Assembly (NCBI RefSeq): GCF_000757885.1 | Contig: NZ_JQCR01000003.1 | Span: 124,001-188,000, forward strand | Reading direction: 5' to 3' | Origin: Paenibacillus wynnii | Lineage (GTDB): Bacteria > Bacillota > Bacilli > Paenibacillales > Paenibacillaceae | Length of the DNA: 64,000 bases | In this document: piece after piece, positions 27,759-36,527 of the stretch | How positions within the stretch are numbered: position 1 is the first letter of the stretch | How the letters are laid out: every line of letters begins with the position of its first letter | Made by a program: the position numbers and the translations under genes | Notes under the pieces: model-generated | What the model saw: the letters and a program-made list of their open reading frames with translations, nothing else | Databases searched by the model: none | Told to the model about the DNA's origin: nothing

Positions 27759-30700
27759 GAAAGCGATCCAGCATGGCAAGCCGATTGAACTTCCGAAAGA
27801 GTACGATACTTTAGCTGGAATGATGATGGCTACCGTTGAGAATTATCCGCTTAAAGGGATTACGTATGTGGATGCTTCTGGAAAAGAAGACTTTGAATCG
27901 TATCCGGCATTAGTCGAAAATGCACGTAAATATCTTAAAGTTCTCTATCGCAAGGGACTGAAGTCTGGGGATATCGTAATCCTGGAAATCGACAACTCCA
28001 AAGATTTTTATCGGACATTTTGGGCTTGTATTTTCGGAGGGATCATCGCTGCACCAGTGAGTCAGCCGACCTCATGGGAACCCCAGTCAACGGGATTATT
28101 GAAGTTCACTAAAATATGGGAAGTGTTAAATAAACCTGTAGTAGTAGTGGAAGAACAACTTCGGGCCCGGTATCAAACTTTACAGGAGGTCTCTCCTTAT
28201 GAACAGCTTCGGTTCATCTCGTTAAATGAATTAAGTGCAAATCCAGATGAAATGGAAGACATTCATTGGACCCAATCGGAGGATATTGTATTCTTACAGT
28301 TCTCCTCAGGGAGTACAGGAATCCCCAAAGGTGTGCAACTTACGAACAAAAATATAATTACTAACACGGTCTCCTGTAAAAACGGGCTTGGTACACAGGC
28401 CGATGAGGTTGCTTTTACTTGGCTGCCTCACACCCATGATATGGGCCTGTTTGGACAGCATTTAACCCCGGTCATGAGCGGAAGTGACATTATGGTGTTC
28501 TCACCGTATACCTTTATTCGCTCGCCGTATATTTTTCTCAAAAAGATTACCGAACACAGAGGGAAATGGTTCTGCTGCACGAACTTCGGATACGACTGGA
28601 TGGTGCAGAAAGTACCTGACTCCAAATTATCAACGCTGGATCTGTCCTCTCTAAGATTAACGTTAAATGGTGCTGAACCGATATCCGCAACGGTAATCCG
28701 GAATTTCACTGAGAAATTTTCGAAGTGTGGATTTAAACCTAACATGATGTTCCCGGCTTACGGTATGGCAGAGGCGACAGTCGGTGTATCGATGCCTCAA
28801 ATCGGAGGTTTGCCTAGATTTGAGAGGATTTACCGTTCGAAATTGACGAACGAGAACCTGGCCGTTCCTGTAAAAGATGCTGACGACGAAGACTGTGTTG
28901 AATTTGTACATGAGGGATACGCAGCGGATGGAATCAGTATCCGAATTGCAGATGAACAAGGGAATACCCTCGATGAGAACATGATCGGTGAAATTCAGAT
29001 CAAAGGAGATTCCGTTACCTCAGGTTATTATAATCTTGAGCATGTAACCAAAGATCTGTTCATTGACGGGTGGTTGCATACGGGTGATCTTGGATTTATG
29101 GTCGACAATGGTTTGATCGTAAGCGGCAGAATTAAAGATATTATCTTTGTCCGGGGTCAAAATTTCTTTGCCCATGATTTAGAGGAAGTTATATACGGTC
29201 TTGGAACCATACCTCGGGGCAATATTATGCTGGTTGGACATTTTAATAGTAGAACACAACAGGAAGAACTGCTTGTCTTCGTCAAGCACAAATCAGATGT
29301 AGAGAAGTTCCTGCCTATCCGTCAAAGCATCATCGACCGCCTGCAGGAATCCTTAGGAATTGAGACCACCCATGTTATCCCTATCAAATTAATACCCAAG
29401 ACCACAAGCGGGAAGCTGCAACGGTTCCAATTACGAAAAGGCTTCGAAAATGGGGATTTCAACGATGTTATTAATGAAATTCAAATGACTCTAGCAGATA
29501 GCGGGCATAACGAGAGACCCATCAATCTTCCTCAGAATGAGTTGGAGATATTCCTTCACAACACCTGGTCTGAAATATTGAGTATTCCTACGCACCGAAT
29601 TTCTATTGATGATACCTTTTTATCTCTAGGTGGAAATTCCATTCGAGCATACCAATTACTAGACCTGATAGGCAAACATTTTGATAAGGAGATTGGATCT
29701 GAGGTCTTAGTCTTTTGTAAGACGATTAGAGAAATTGCCGACTATCTCCAAGCCATGCCTTCCAAGAATGAAGAATCTTCTAAGGGTTGGAAGACGGATA
29801 ATCAACTGGATATTCATAAGGCTGTCGCCATTACAGGGTTGGCTGTGAGACTTCCAAATGCTAAGAATCAGGAGGAATTCTGGGACAATCTAGCTTCGAA
29901 AAAGGATAGCGTCTCTAAGATCAGCTTTAAACGAAGAGCACAAGCCGGTAAGCCGGAATGGGATGATTGGCTGGGGGAGCTAGAGGAAGCAGACAAATTT
30001 GATAATGAATTTTTCGAAATCTCTGCTGAAGAAGCCATGTTTATGGATCCGCAGCAAAGACTCCTTTTAGAAGTTTCATATGAAGCGCTAGAAGATGCGG
30101 GTGTCATTGCGGGTTCGGAAGATGAGAAACGTAATATCGGTGTATACGTTGGGATCAGCCCAAGTACGTATTACCAGCTTGTAGTTGATCATATCGAAAA
30201 GAATGGACTGGATCACATTCATCCAAACGCTATGGTTGGCAATATGTCCAATATTGGTGCGGCCTTGATCTCACATTTGTATAATTTCACAGGACCCGCA
30301 CTAGCCATTGATACAGCATGTTCATCATTCTTGGTTGCCCTACATCACGCTGTGTCAGCGATCAGACAGAACCAGATTTCGGGAGCAGTGGTTGGCGGAG
30401 CAAATGTTGTATCAACTTCCATCGTACATTCTTTATCACGGAAAGCGGGAATATGCTCTTCCACCAATCATACTAGAGTATTCGATAAGAATGCTGATGG
30501 ATCAGTGCTAGGAGAAGGAGCTGTCGTAGTCTATCTGGAACCCCTTATCCAAGCCGTAAAGACGAATAAAAATATCTACGGAGTCATCCGTGGAACTGCG
30601 ATTAATAATGACGGATATTCACTGGGCATTATGGCACCTAATCCTAAGGGACAATATCAGGTACTAGCAGATGCCTATGCGGACGCCAATCTATCACCCA

Positions 30701-31944
30701 ATGAAATCAGCTATATTGAAGCACACGGATCAGGTACGACCATTGGTGATCCAATTGAGATTAGTGCCTTAACAAAATTATTCTCAAAACCTGAACCGGG
30801 CGATCAACCCCATATTGGAATCGGATCTGTAAAAACCAATATTGGTCATCTCTTCCCCGCATCCAGTGGAGCCAGTCTTGCAAAGGTATTACTGAGTATG
30901 AAAAACCAAAAGTTGGCACCAAGTTTACATATGGAGGATGTTAATCCTGCATTGCAGCTGGAGAAAACTCCCCTTTATGTTGTCAAGGATTTGAAGGACT
31001 GGTCCCCTAAAGATGAGCAGACCCGGAAAGCGGGAATAAGTTCATTTGGATTAGGAGGAACGAATGCTCATATCGTATTGGAGGAATGGAATAAAAGTGT
31101 GGTGGTTCCCAAGGAACAACGCTTGAATCTTTTAACCCTGTCGGCCAAAACGGAAAAGGCACTGGAGAGCATAATCAGCCGCACTGAAATTTTACTGAAA
31201 GATTCGCCGGATATGGATTTTAACCATTTATGTTTCACTCGTAATCGATATCGAAAACATTACAGCTATCGTGCCGCATGCCTGATTTCAACCGCTCAGG
31301 ACACTAATACATTAACTCACATAGGTAAAGGACAATTTCTAAAGAAACGTTCAGCCAAAGTAGCAGTTATCCTAGGAGATTTGAAAAGCAGTTATGGTGG
31401 GGACAACAGCGTATTTAAACGGGAGGCGGATGCTGCTTACCAGAAATACGCTTTGGAAGTTAGCAGTACGAAGATGCACGCGGTTATGAACGACAATCAA
31501 AATACGGATGAATGGATATATTTAGCCTACTGGCATTCATTTATATCGAAATTACAACAAACGGGTGTAAATATTACCGAGATGAGTGGAATAGGTTCAG
31601 GACAAGTTCTCGCTGATTTATTGAATGGAAAAAGTGGTGAGAAGAACAAATCAGCTAAGTCCAATACGGCGGACATTGTACTCGGTCTGGGTATAACGGA
31701 GGAGGATTTGCTGAGTATTTTACCTGATGAACTGAAAAGAAAAGTAAAAACAGTATGTTTGCAGCCTGAAGGGGATACCTCCTTTGAACTTAACATGTTA
31801 TCAGTCATAGGGGAACTGTATGCCGCGGGTGCCGATTTCGACTGGGAATATATTCACCCGGATGGATCGGGTACAATGATTCACTTACCGACCTACCCCT
31901 TTGAGCAGAAGGCCTATTGGATCAATGAAACGAGAGGAGAATGA
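27751..31944 (+). CDS. Initiation protein FAAL-T-KS with acyltransferase remnant
   Basis: Begins lipopeptide synthesis by adenylating a fatty acid and tethering it. Domains of the 1397 residues: fatty acyl-AMP ligase 1-585 (FSSGSTGIPKG near 195, WLPHTHDMGL near 228, a family-typical motif), T 592-675 (Ser630 in GGNSI), KS 690-1118 (Cys857 in TACSS, HGSGT for the usual HGTGT, NIGH), then about 275 residues that look like a decayed acyltransferase: the nucleophile motif GHSxGE is replaced by GIGSGQ at 1280-1285, and no second carrier domain follows. The order FAAL-T-KS is that of MycA/ItuA of the mycosubtilin and iturin synthetases, where AT, ACP and an aminotransferase continue in the same chain; here those functions are encoded as separate proteins downstream. 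Start overlaps the previous stop by 8 bp (ATGTCTAA), implying translational coupling. Confidence 0.92.
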   Translation: MSKKAIQHGKPIELPKEYDTLAGMMMATVENYPLKGITYVDASGKEDFESYPALVENARKYLKVLYRKGLKSGDIVILEIDNSKDFYRTFWACIFGGIIAAPVSQPTSWEPQSTGLLKFTKIWEVLNKPVVVVEEQLRARYQTLQEVSPYEQLRFISLNELSANPDEMEDIHWTQSEDIVFLQFSSGSTGIPKGVQLTNKNIITNTVSCKNGLGTQADEVAFTWLPHTHDMGLFGQHLTPVMSGSDIMVFSPYTFIRSPYIFLKKITEHRGKWFCCTNFGYDWMVQKVPDSKLSTLDLSSLRLTLNGAEPISATVIRNFTEKFSKCGFKPNMMFPAYGMAEATVGVSMPQIGGLPRFERIYRSKLTNENLAVPVKDADDEDCVEFVHEGYAADGISIRIADEQGNTLDENMIGEIQIKGDSVTSGYYNLEHVTKDLFIDGWLHTGDLGFMVDNGLIVSGRIKDIIFVRGQNFFAHDLEEVIYGLGTIPRGNIMLVGHFNSRTQQEELLVFVKHKSDVEKFLPIRQSIIDRLQESLGIETTHVIPIKLIPKTTSGKLQRFQLRKGFENGDFNDVINEIQMTLADSGHNERPINLPQNELEIFLHNTWSEILSIPTHRISIDDTFLSLGGNSIRAYQLLDLIGKHFDKEIGSEVLVFCKTIREIADYLQAMPSKNEESSKGWKTDNQLDIHKAVAITGLAVRLPNAKNQEEFWDNLASKKDSVSKISFKRRAQAGKPEWDDWLGELEEADKFDNEFFEISAEEAMFMDPQQRLLLEVSYEALEDAGVIAGSEDEKRNIGVYVGISPSTYYQLVVDHIEKNGLDHIHPNAMVGNMSNIGAALISHLYNFTGPALAIDTACSSFLVALHHAVSAIRQNQISGAVVGGANVVSTSIVHSLSRKAGICSSTNHTRVFDKNADGSVLGEGAVVVYLEPLIQAVKTNKNIYGVIRGTAINNDGYSLGIMAPNPKGQYQVLADAYADANLSPNEISYIEAHGSGTTIGDPIEISALTKLFSKPEPGDQPHIGIGSVKTNIGHLFPASSGASLAKVLLSMKNQKLAPSLHMEDVNPALQLEKTPLYVVKDLKDWSPKDEQTRKAGISSFGLGGTNAHIVLEEWNKSVVVPKEQRLNLLTLSAKTEKALESIISRTEILLKDSPDMDFNHLCFTRNRYRKHYSYRAACLISTAQDTNTLTHIGKGQFLKKRSAKVAVILGDLKSSYGGDNSVFKREADAAYQKYALEVSSTKMHAVMNDNQNTDEWIYLAYWHSFISKLQQTGVNITEMSGIGSGQVLADLLNGKSGEKNKSAKSNTADIVLGLGITEEDLLSILPDELKRKVKTVCLQPEGDTSFELNMLSVIGELYAAGADFDWEYIHPDGSGTMIHLPTYPFEQKAYWINETRGE

Positions 31945-31946
31945 TT

Positions 31947-32198
31947 ATGAATAGAGACGAAATTGTGGAGCTCATGAAGACCGAAATTGCTGCCATCCTA
32001 GGTCAGGAACCTGATGATATCGATGAGAATGTGAACTTTTTGAAAATCGGTGTCTCATCCATTCAGGCTCTGAAAATTATCAACCGGGCGAGAAAAAACC
32101 TGGATATAGACATCAGCCCTGTTGCCTTGTTCGAATACAAAACAATATCTGAATTTGCAGGCTACCTTAGCGAATGTCTAAATGAGAAGGTGCTCTGA
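31947..32198 (+). CDS. Discrete acyl carrier protein (PKS type)
   Basis: A free carrier protein of about 83 residues with the phosphopantetheine serine in GVSSIQ (Ser38). ATG 31947 lies 7 bases after GAGGAG; ATG 31941, overlapping the preceding stop, is too close to that site but cannot be excluded. It directly follows the FAAL-T-KS protein, which lacks a carrier domain after its KS, so it is the natural acceptor for the chain extended by that KS. It could instead serve the extender-unit pathway together with the acyl-CoA dehydrogenase that follows. Confidence 0.85.
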   Translation: MNRDEIVELMKTEIAAILGQEPDDIDENVNFLKIGVSSIQALKIINRARKNLDIDISPVALFEYKTISEFAGYLSECLNEKVL

Positions 32199-33346
32199 TG
32201 AACGAAGAGACACAGCATACAATTATTGCGGAAGCGGAGTCTTTTGTACAAGCAGAGATTCGCCCACATGTGAACGAGTTTGAAGAACAAGGAGGCATCC
32301 CTCGTGAACTGATTGCGAAAATGGCCTCCAAGGGGTATTTAGCGGCATCTCTGCCTAAAGAGTATGGAGGTTTGGGACTGGATCCGGTCTATTATGGCTT
32401 ATTTACTGAGGTATTTGGTAAGGCATGTACAGCTACAAGAAGTTTAATTACTGTTCATACTTCCCTTGTAAGTGAGACCTTACTACGATTTGGTTCGGAG
32501 GAGCAAAAAGAGTCGTGGTTGCCTAGATTAGCTAGTGGTGAAGTCATATCTGCTTTTGGATTATCGGAGCCGGATATTGGATCGGATGCAAAAAGCATCA
32601 AGACAGCTTGGCACGAAGAGGATGATTATTATGTTCTCAATGGTACTAAGAAATGGATTACTTTCGGGGATATAGCGGATGTATTTATTATTATTGCCTC
32701 CAATAACGGGAAGAGTACAGCATTCTTAGTCGAGAGATCCTTTCCCGGTGTTCAGACGAAACGAATCGAAGGTCTGCTGGCTGCACGCGCAACCTATCTT
32801 GCAGAGATCCACCTTGATAACGTCAAAGTTCCTAAGAGTAATGTACTCGGGAAATTGAATTTCGCATTCGAATATGTGGTCTCCGCTGCACTTGACCAAG
32901 GTCGTTACAGCATAGCTTGGGCCGGTTTAGGAATTGCGCAGGAAGCATTGGACGCCATGGTTACTTACTCCCGCAGCCGTACACAATTCGAGCAAAAAAT
33001 AAGCAGCTTCCAGCTGATCAGAGGAATGATCGGGGACGCTGTAACCAAAGTGCATGCTGCGAGGGCAATCTGCTTAAGAGCCGGTGAATTACGCAAGCAA
33101 AAACATTCAGATGCTTCTATTGAAACGACGATATCCAAATACTTCACATCTAAAGTAGCGGTGGAGGTTACCAATGATGCCCTGCAGATCCACGGTGCAA
33201 ATGGATTCACCAATCAATATCCGGTGGAAAGATTGTATCGGGAAGCCAAGGTATTAGAGATTATTGAAGGATCGTCTCAGATGCAGCAAGAAATTATTTC
33301 TCATTACGGATTGAAACAGTACAACAAGAGGAGTAGAAAGAGATGA
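32198..33346 (+). CDS. Acyl-CoA dehydrogenase family flavoprotein (FkbI/ZmaE-like)
   Basis: 382 residues with the full three-domain acyl-CoA dehydrogenase fold: GLSEPDIGSDAKSI (about 120-135), YVLNGTKKWITFG (about 145-158), and the C-terminal region with the catalytic-base glutamate in EIIEGSSQMQQ. In methoxymalonyl-, hydroxymalonyl- and aminomalonyl-ACP pathways (FkbI, ZmaE, ZmaI) such enzymes oxidise the carrier-bound unit. Here FkbH-, FkbJ- and FkbK-like genes lie a few genes downstream, which supports that role. An alternative is oxidation of the acyl chain itself. The ATG overlaps the ACP stop (TGATG), so translation is coupled. Confidence 0.85.
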   Translation: MNEETQHTIIAEAESFVQAEIRPHVNEFEEQGGIPRELIAKMASKGYLAASLPKEYGGLGLDPVYYGLFTEVFGKACTATRSLITVHTSLVSETLLRFGSEEQKESWLPRLASGEVISAFGLSEPDIGSDAKSIKTAWHEEDDYYVLNGTKKWITFGDIADVFIIIASNNGKSTAFLVERSFPGVQTKRIEGLLAARATYLAEIHLDNVKVPKSNVLGKLNFAFEYVVSAALDQGRYSIAWAGLGIAQEALDAMVTYSRSRTQFEQKISSFQLIRGMIGDAVTKVHAARAICLRAGELRKQKHSDASIETTISKYFTSKVAVEVTNDALQIHGANGFTNQYPVERLYREAKVLEIIEGSSQMQQEIISHYGLKQYNKRSRKR

Positions 33347-34302
33347 GATTTGCGGTGTTATTCCCGGGGCAAGGCAGTCAGTACATTGGCATGTGCAAAG
33401 ATCTGATTGAAAAGTTCCCTGTAGCGGCTAAGGTATTTGAAGAGGCAAACAGCAGCTTGAATTTTGATATCCGTTCTCTAATCTTGAATGGACGTCTGGA
33501 AGAACTAACACGTTCAGAAAATGCTCAACCGGCGGTTGTCACCGCAAGTTATGCGTTGTTTCGAGTCTTCAATGATCAATACGGACTAACACCTTATTGC
33601 AGTGCAGGTCATAGTTTAGGTGAGATTTCGGCTCTTATTGCTGCAGGAGCGTTGTCCTTTTCTGAGGGTGTCACATACGCCAGACAAAGGGGATCTATCA
33701 TGCATCGTGCTCTTGAAGAAAAAAAGGGCAGAGCCGGTATTGTGGTCGATCTGGATATTGAGGTTCTGAACAACATCATTGCGTCCATTCTGGTAAATGA
33801 TTATGTGGCTGTATCAGGGTATAATTCCCCCAAACAATTTATTGTTGCCGGTTATCCAAGTGCCCTTCGGTCTTTAGAAAAGGAAGTAGATAAGTATGGA
33901 GGGCAGTTTATTCCTTTTCGGATGATGCCTATGAAAGCAGATGCCCCTTATCACACTGCCTTGATGACCTATCTAAAACCTGAGTTGGAAGAAGCCTTGC
34001 GCAACCTCAAATTTGAGCAGACAAGCTTTGATCTATGGTCCACTGTAACTGGCAAAATCATTGAACCGACAGATTGCATTCCAAGCATCCTCGGCAACCA
34101 ATTAGTCTTGCCTGTTCAATGGAATCAGGTCCTCTCAAGCATCCAAGATTCAGGAGTGGACTTATTCATAGATATCGGGCCGCAGCAAATTACAAGGAAC
34201 CTTATGAAAGAGAATCCGGAGCTGCCGGTCAGCTTAGCCTTTGATGATGAAGAAGACCGGAAGAAACTGGGTGAAATGTTGAATATGGAGGTGATCCTGT
34301 GA
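33343..34302 (+). CDS. Discrete acyltransferase (trans-acting AT)
   Basis: 319 residues forming a complete stand-alone FabD-type acyltransferase: FPGQGSQYIGM at the N-terminus, nucleophile Ser91 in AGHSLGE, RQRGSIM near 112. In the region where malonyl-specific ATs have HAFH or GAFH, this protein has APYHT (201-205). FenF/ItuD do the equivalent job in mycosubtilin and iturin by loading malonate on the ACP that follows the KS. Here two in-cis ATs are degenerate, so this enzyme must serve at least one of these modules, and its altered motif allows for a substrate other than malonyl-CoA, for instance hydroxymalonyl-ACP. ATG overlaps the preceding stop by 4 bp (ATGA). Confidence 0.9.
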   Translation: MRFAVLFPGQGSQYIGMCKDLIEKFPVAAKVFEEANSSLNFDIRSLILNGRLEELTRSENAQPAVVTASYALFRVFNDQYGLTPYCSAGHSLGEISALIAAGALSFSEGVTYARQRGSIMHRALEEKKGRAGIVVDLDIEVLNNIIASILVNDYVAVSGYNSPKQFIVAGYPSALRSLEKEVDKYGGQFIPFRMMPMKADAPYHTALMTYLKPELEEALRNLKFEQTSFDLWSTVTGKIIEPTDCIPSILGNQLVLPVQWNQVLSSIQDSGVDLFIDIGPQQITRNLMKENPELPVSLAFDDEEDRKKLGEMLNMEVIL

Positions 34303-35624
34303 TAACAAAAACCAGCATGAAAGATTATAACCACCGAGTGAAGGGACTGCTGCCAGGAGGTGTGCACTATAACTTCCATCTCCCGTGGGAGGAGACCCCT
34401 ATTCATTTTTTGAAAGCAAATGATAGCCGGGTTTGGGATATGAATGGTGAAGAATACCTGGATTTGTATGCTAGATTCGGTGCGCTGATCGTGGGTCACG
34501 GAAATAAGGAATACAATGAGAGCCTTAAAGAAACCATTGATAGGGTTCTCTCCGTGAGTCACTGTGATATGGATGCTGAAGCCTTGGAATTGATCGCAAA
34601 ATATATACCTTCTGCTGAAATGATTCGCTTTGGACTATCGGGAACTGAAATCGTACAAAATGCACTTCGGTTAGCGAGGGCTTGGACTGGCAAAAACCGT
34701 TTTGTCAGATTTGAAGGCCATTATCACGGAAACGCAGACAATATTATGGGTGGGCGGGTTCCGAGAACCGGAGAGCCGATACCTTCTGATTATTTCGGAG
34801 ATCTAAAAGGTACAGCAGGACGAGCTAAGGATTCACTTGAAAGCCAGTCCTATCTATTGCCTTGGAATGATGCCGACCTCTTGGAAGAACTATTTATCAA
34901 TAACGGGGATGACATCGCAGCAGTGATTACTGAACCGGTCTGTGTAAATGGTGGAGGGGTTATGCCTGCTCCCGGGTATCTGAAAAAAATGAGAGAACTG
35001 TGTGATAAATACAATGTTGTCCTCATCTTTGATGAGATTATCACCGGGTTTCGAATGGGATTAGGCGGGGCGCAAGAAGAATTCAATGTGACTCCAGACC
35101 TGACCACACTGGGGAAAGCCATTGCTGGGGGAGGGGTTCCTGTCTCAGCACTGGTCGGTAAAAAAGAGATCATGCAGCTATTGGTAGACAAGAAAGTGAT
35201 TCATGCGGGAACCTTTAACGGCTATCCCTTAGGTACAGCTGCAGTCAAAACGACCCTTGAAATCCTAAGTAGAGATAATGGATTAGCTATGACGCAAATG
35301 AACACAAAAATGAGTATGATCCACGACATTTTAAAAACGGAGGCAGAAGCTGTAGGGCTTCCACTTGTGATTCAAGGCCCGCCTGCTTGTGCATCTTATC
35401 ATTGCTGCAATGACATTCTTCAAACCACTGCTGATTACACTTTTGAAATCATGTCGCTAGATATTATTCTGCATAATAACCTATCTAAGAACGGTATTCT
35501 TGTCTCATCCATCTCCCGGTTATATCCCAATATTTCACTTAACATGAGTGATGTGAATTGGTTTCGTGAGAGAGTGGGCAAGGCATTGTTGGATACAAAA
35601 GAAATATATGATGAGCTTATCTAA
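34299..35624 (+). CDS. Discrete PLP-dependent aminotransferase, iturin AMT-like
   Basis: 441 residues of the glutamate-1-semialdehyde aminotransferase family (class III PLP fold). The PLP lysine is Lys273 in LGKAIAGGG; the cofactor aspartate lies in VLIFDEIITGFR. The N-terminal stretch HYNFHLPWEETPIHF is what I recall of the aminotransferase domain embedded in MycA/ItuA, which converts a 3-ketoacyl-ACP into a 3-aminoacyl-ACP. Here it is a separate protein rather than a domain, next to the split initiation proteins. Real haem-pathway HemL is an unlikely alternative given the location. GTG start preceded by GGAGGTGAT, a near-perfect ribosome binding site, overlapping the AT stop (GTGA). Confidence 0.85.
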   Translation: MITKTSMKDYNHRVKGLLPGGVHYNFHLPWEETPIHFLKANDSRVWDMNGEEYLDLYARFGALIVGHGNKEYNESLKETIDRVLSVSHCDMDAEALELIAKYIPSAEMIRFGLSGTEIVQNALRLARAWTGKNRFVRFEGHYHGNADNIMGGRVPRTGEPIPSDYFGDLKGTAGRAKDSLESQSYLLPWNDADLLEELFINNGDDIAAVITEPVCVNGGGVMPAPGYLKKMRELCDKYNVVLIFDEIITGFRMGLGGAQEEFNVTPDLTTLGKAIAGGGVPVSALVGKKEIMQLLVDKKVIHAGTFNGYPLGTAAVKTTLEILSRDNGLAMTQMNTKMSMIHDILKTEAEAVGLPLVIQGPPACASYHCCNDILQTTADYTFEIMSLDIILHNNLSKNGILVSSISRLYPNISLNMSDVNWFRERVGKALLDTKEIYDELI

Positions 35625-35651
35625 CCCATAGAATCATCAGAATGGAGAAAA

Positions 35652-36509
35652 ATGCAGATGCAAAACCAAACAATTGCTATTATTGGCGCGGGAGTCATGG
35701 GATGTGCCACTGCACTGGAAGCCTCAAGACATGGGTATGATGTCATTCTGAAGGATATATCTGCTGCCGCTCTGGAAAAGGCCCCTAAAATAATCAAACA
35801 GGAATATCGTTCAGCATGTCTATTCAATAAAGAGTACTCCGCTGTGAAATTGGATACGATTCTGAGTCGGATTACATTTCAAGATGATTACTCGAATATT
35901 GAGGATGCCGAAATTGTTATCGAAAATATTAGTGAAAATCTGCACGAAAAGACTTCAGAATATAAGAGATTAGCTGAAGTGTGCAAGAAGAATACACTTT
36001 TTGCACTTAACACAAGTTGTATATCTATAACAAAATTGGCCTCATTTCTACCGGACCCCACAAAAGTGATCGGTATTCATCTGATGAACCCAGTGCCTCT
36101 TAAGGAAATGGTTGAAGTCGTGAGAGGCTATCATACCTCCGATCAAACTAAGGAAGAAGTGGTCTCTTTCTTAAAGAGCATGGGGAAAAGCGCTATTGTC
36201 ATTGGTGATTTACCGGGGTTTGTATCCAATCGCCTTTCGCATCTATTCATGAATGAGGCCGCCTTTATCGTTCAGGATGGAATTGCTACAGCTGAACAAG
36301 TAGATAACATTATTAAACAAGGCTTCAATCATAAAATGGGACCGCTGGAAACGGCCGATTTAATAGGGCTCGACACGGTTGTCCATTCCCTGGATGTTCT
36401 GTACAACAGCTATCACGATCCCAAGTATAGATGTTGTCCATTATTGCAAAAAATGGTGGACGCAGGTCAGTGGGGGCGGAAAAGCAGAAAAGGCTTCTAT
36501 GAATATTAA
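35652..36509 (+). CDS. 3-hydroxyacyl-CoA dehydrogenase family enzyme (FkbK/ZmaG-like)
   Basis: 285 residues: N-terminal Rossmann fold with GAGVMG (residues 12-17), catalytic region HLMNPVPLKEMVEV, and C-terminal all-helical domain ending GRKSRKGFYEY. Most similar in context to FkbK/ZmaG, which oxidise glyceryl-ACP on the way to hydroxy- or methoxymalonyl-ACP. It is followed within 20 bases by the FkbH-like gene that would supply that substrate. The primary-metabolism 3-hydroxybutyryl-CoA dehydrogenase is the closest alternative, but no other butyrate genes are present. Confidence 0.88.
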   Translation: MQMQNQTIAIIGAGVMGCATALEASRHGYDVILKDISAAALEKAPKIIKQEYRSACLFNKEYSAVKLDTILSRITFQDDYSNIEDAEIVIENISENLHEKTSEYKRLAEVCKKNTLFALNTSCISITKLASFLPDPTKVIGIHLMNPVPLKEMVEVVRGYHTSDQTKEEVVSFLKSMGKSAIVIGDLPGFVSNRLSHLFMNEAAFIVQDGIATAEQVDNIIKQGFNHKMGPLETADLIGLDTVVHSLDVLYNSYHDPKYRCCPLLQKMVDAGQWGRKSRKGFYEY

Positions 36510-36527
36510 TGCAGAGAGGACATGTAT

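Noticed and set aside
11133-31944. An in-cis thioesterase or reductase release domain
   Set aside because: No GxSxG hydrolase or NAD(P)-binding release domain was found at the C-terminus of either synthetase; only the free type II thioesterase at 38712.
34125-34562. Minus-strand frame of 145 codons across the acyltransferase and aminotransferase genes
   Set aside because: Opposite two overlapping, conserved genes; shadow frame.
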